From a virus, in IMG/VR virus record IMGVR_UViG_3300013005_000163, positions 1 to 24,503 of that record: a stretch of DNA of 24,503 nt. One strand, 5' to 3'. The position numbers and the translations under genes are program-made. Below the pieces are notes generated by a model that did not search any database, was not told the DNA's origin, and was given only the letters and a program-made list of their open reading frames with translations. Shown here one piece after another: positions 23,301 to 24,503 of the stretch. How positions within the stretch are numbered: position 1 is the first letter of the stretch; each line of letters begins with the position of its first letter.

Positions 23301-23671
23301 TTTGCATGCTCAGATGCTGTCCCACTACCAGATCCATTTGCAAATCCTGCTCTAAAGTTAGGATCTGAATTACCTCTGGTAAATAGAGATGTTATTAAAT
23401 TAACAGTTTGTGAAGGTTCAACTTGTAACAAAACTCCCGGACTTGTAGTACCTACACCAACATTTCCTAAAACATAGTGGTTTGAACCACTTACTTGAAG
23501 TGATCCTGTAAATTGTTGAGTGTTAGAAACACTATTTCCAAATATATTTGATCCACTAGAATATACAATAGACGAAGTAACTGTCTGTACAACAAGCGTT
23601 TGTGCTGTTATAGTACTTGTAGCTAATAAGCTACCTGTAATTGCTAATGATCCTGATAATTGTATTGGCAT
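20312..23671 (-). CDS. Cysteine-bearing tail-fibre-like protein C
   Basis: 1119 aa. The short N-terminus (M-P-I-Q-L-S-G-S-L-A-I-T-G-S-L) is followed by classic fibre repeats: G-N-V-G-V-G-T-T-S-P near 72-81 and repeated R-M-R-I-T-S and G-N-V-G-I-G-I-T-S-P. Cysteines are fewer (13 by my count). One full strand G-I-A-C-F-A-C-Q-V-C-S-P lies at about 356 and a degenerate copy A-T-F-A-C-S-I-T-A near 432. G-C-V-G-I-N occurs once in place of G-N-V-G-I. The C-terminal domain (about 1010-1119: K-I-A-Y-V-G-H-T-H-S-V-R-V, Y-D-N-G-G-S-P-A-Y, N-Y-V-I-E-G-I-N) is a beta domain with no Peptidase_S74-like Ser-Lys dyad that I can see. Start at 23671 lies 1 nt past the stop of the upstream fibre-like gene. Likely a trimeric receptor-binding fibre. 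Confidence 0.87.
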   Translation of the reverse strand: MPIQLSGSLAITGSLLATSTITAQTLVVQTVTSSIVYSSGSNIFGNSVSNTQQFTGSLQVSGSNHYVLGNVGVGTTSPGVLLQVEPSQTVNLITSLFTRGNSDPNFRAGFANGSGSGTASEHAKVGMWYGTSGNPVTHIGFLRGNSSDSSGMTFNVNNTEYVRLDPSGNVGIGSASPAYKLDVNGAGYFNTGVLINGGSTFTAGELGFTNSASGAQFGIYTTGASSPGMFFDHRATSNTGLWTWRNGTGGANTRMVLTGDGNLGIGTTTPDIFGRGDGFDVGISSAGVGSTQNMSLQLNAGATAGRGAQLYMGQGGTRHFTISSNVTETSIGTTSNTPLRFVTCDSLERLRFTNTGIACFACQVCSPSSIIKGTINEQLVLDFVAGAGSYTHQSFRLCGANQYRLIGNTNGNFILRNDVISSDVLTFACAGGATFACSITADSLNINTSTVFVKANIADTLTATSIGSNYNPGILNIQNKSATNGNLSLIGFQDASQFINLAAMGAINETHAGSPNSVTGALAFYTKASGTGFISERMRITSGGVVLIGTTSNSSGSPTFYIQNKSGLVANIAGFNFSSTTTAENGNNNILSSGAYYNGSAVVATQTTATLYQQYNGEHLFYTNAGLTEGNSFSGTERMRITSGGNVGIGITSPSSYYSKELVISAIDQGGITIASTTTTGEQFLMFADGSSGADRYRGYVAYNHNGNYLYFASDAAERMRITSAGCVGINTNNPQSVLDVQNCINSSYDPTNTLVSNQWFRTSNPSTIACATSGIMFVAQGPSGGNGLATINGVTTSCGSMAITFGTRNASGAVTERMRLSSAGNVGIGITAPTSKLHVTGSTDAVIFEGSGSNIFAVDGTSGRLFSVDDDLTNSLFSVNTIAGLPVIEAFADNTVRLGTYSSVSGSTMMITGSVVAIGTTSTSTEANLYLGARGTSEGGQLVLQKGTSCSCATHLDNFQDRFRIMSGTNTTSTTELFSISMNGGEVTTYSRLSTIKQGGGGTYKQTVVGQITAASSGTAKKIAYVGHTHSVRVYVWANQSTGNGSSAIADITTLYGSSNGGTTTEANFGNVSDIVVTYDNGGSPAYTINVTLTYSGAAPTINYVIEGINNDNNIYTL
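21501..21522. repeat. Exact 22-nt fibre repeat, copy 2
   Basis: Second copy of the 22-mer at 10622-10643, here in fibre C, encoding R-M-R-I-T-S before G-C-V-G-I-N. Confidence 0.85.
22047..22068. repeat. Exact 22-nt fibre repeat, copy 3
   Basis: Third copy, in fibre C, encoding R-M-R-I-T-S before G-G-V-V-L-I-G-T. Confidence 0.85.
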
Positions 23672-23672
23672 A

Positions 23673-24503
23673 TTATACTATTCTTATTGCTATAAAATTT
23701 CCGTTTCTATATAAACCACCTAATGGTACTCCACCAGCTGCTGCTGCGGCGTCATCTGCGTAGTTTAAACTTTGAGATACTTGTGTTAATGTTATATATC
23801 CAGTTGTTACTGTTTGAGCGCCGTTAAAAGTATTTGAACCTGTAGTTGCATAACTACCTGTTTTACTATTAAGGGATGTTATTGATGATTCAGCATTAGT
23901 TACTCTAGTTGAGAAACTACCTGATGCTGTTTCTAATGTTGTTATTCTTGTACTAAAAGATCCACTTGTAGTTACATAAGCAGAAGCAGTTGCTTCTGTG
24001 TTAGTTACTCTAGTTGAATATGATGAAGAGAAAGTATTAAATGAACTAGTAAATACAAAAGCAGTACTATCTAATCCATCTAATAAATCAGCATATGAAG
24101 CAGTTCCTAATAATGAACCGGTAAATGAACCATTAAATGAACCACTAAATGATCCTGTGTTGCTTAAGAATTGATCTACTCTATTAACTGTTGCTATTAC
24201 TGAAGGTATACCAGGATGACCTCCGCCTGCAGTTTCGGCTAATATTCTTAAATCTGTATCGGCTGAGTACCATATGATTTGATAGTAATCGTTTGCCGCT
24301 GAATTTACAAACCAGTTCCAAGCTGCTACTTGTTTATCGTTATTACCGGTTAATGTTAGAGTAGTAGCAGTATCAGTTAAAGCAGTACCGTTTTTAGCAA
24401 GCCAAATTACTATTTCATCAGCACCACTATCTGTTTTATCTATTTGGGCAGAGAATTGAATATCGTATACGCCTGGATTTTCTGTTTTAATGTAAGTGTT
24501 GAA
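23673..24503 (-). CDS. Fibre-like structural protein, C-terminal part
   Basis: 276 codons, open at the right edge, stop at 23673-23675. My translation begins inside the conserved phage fibre domain: N-P-G-V-Y-D-I-Q-F-S-A-Q-I-D-K (9-23), then I-V-I-W-L-A-K-N-G-T (29-38), A-A-W-N-W-F-V-N (55-62), and P-G-I-P-S-V-I-A-T-V. The next part contains a run of G-S-F-S-G-S-F-N-G-S units, then L-L-D-G-L-D-S-T-A-F (as in fibre A), then S-F-S-T-R repeats (as in fibre B), then T-G-S-Y-A-T-T-G-S-N-T-F. The end D-D-A-A-A-A-A-G-G-V-P-L-G-G-L-Y-R is a common ending of phage structural proteins. No cysteine in the visible part. Its stop is 1 nt before fibre C's ATG, suggesting coupling. N-terminus is outside the window. 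Confidence 0.85.
   Translation of the reverse strand, partial: FNTYIKTENPGVYDIQFSAQIDKTDSGADEIVIWLAKNGTALTDTATTLTLTGNNDKQVAAWNWFVNSAANDYYQIIWYSADTDLRILAETAGGGHPGIPSVIATVNRVDQFLSNTGSFSGSFNGSFTGSLLGTASYADLLDGLDSTAFVFTSSFNTFSSSYSTRVTNTEATASAYVTTSGSFSTRITTLETASGSFSTRVTNAESSITSLNSKTGSYATTGSNTFNGAQTVTTGYITLTQVSQSLNYADDAAAAAGGVPLGGLYRNGNFIAIRIV

Noticed and set aside
8110-23671. A diversity-generating retroelement acting on the fibre genes
   Set aside because: No reverse transcriptase, template repeat or adenine-specific substitution pattern is visible; the repeats are spread over three genes and differ at all base types.

Overview
This window looks like part of the late structural region of an AT-rich, T4-like phage with a contractile tail (myovirus type). 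Every gene I can support lies on the minus strand, so transcription runs from high to low coordinates. No start codon has a recognisable Shine-Dalgarno sequence; the bases before the ATGs are A/T-rich. That pattern is common in Bacteroidota and their phages, so a Bacteroidota host is a reasonable but unproven guess. I see no tRNA, CRISPR array, transposase or integrase.

In transcription order, the right and central part (24503 to 6382) is a receptor-recognition region. It holds the 3' part of one fibre-like gene, three very long tail-fibre-like genes (1119, 1517 and 1568 codons), four LamG/concanavalin-type jelly-roll genes, two small paralogous genes that each sit directly before a LamG gene, and two other small genes, one of which has a proline-rich tail. 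Next comes a cassette of three glycosyltransferase-like genes (6339 to 4008), a small membrane-anchored Lys/Pro-rich protein, and two small coiled-coil-like proteins ending at a terminator. The left end carries the tail core: sheath (gp18-like), a 95-aa protein of unknown role, tail tube (gp19-like), a second terminator, and the start of a gene that resembles the T4 gp26 baseplate family.

Most genes are packed with 1-4 nt overlaps (TAATG, ATGA) or gaps of a few bases, which suggests translational coupling. Eight intergenic gaps carry the octamer ATATTTAT on the coding strand, 16-26 nt before a start codon, and they divide the region into likely transcription units.

The most unusual feature is the cysteine content of the three giant fibres. 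A short strand, G-I-A-C-F-A-C-x-V-C-A-P, recurs through all three, always after the usual fibre motif (R-M-R-I-T-S-x-G) or an equivalent. Copies with zero, one, two or three of the cysteines replaced by Ser/Thr are present in the same proteins. The Asn of the well-known G-N-V-G-I-G-T-x-S-P fibre repeat is also often Cys. This looks like systematic cysteine enrichment of a trimeric fibre, with metal binding or covalent cross-linking as candidate explanations. Long exact DNA repeats between neighbouring fibre genes point to module exchange by recombination.
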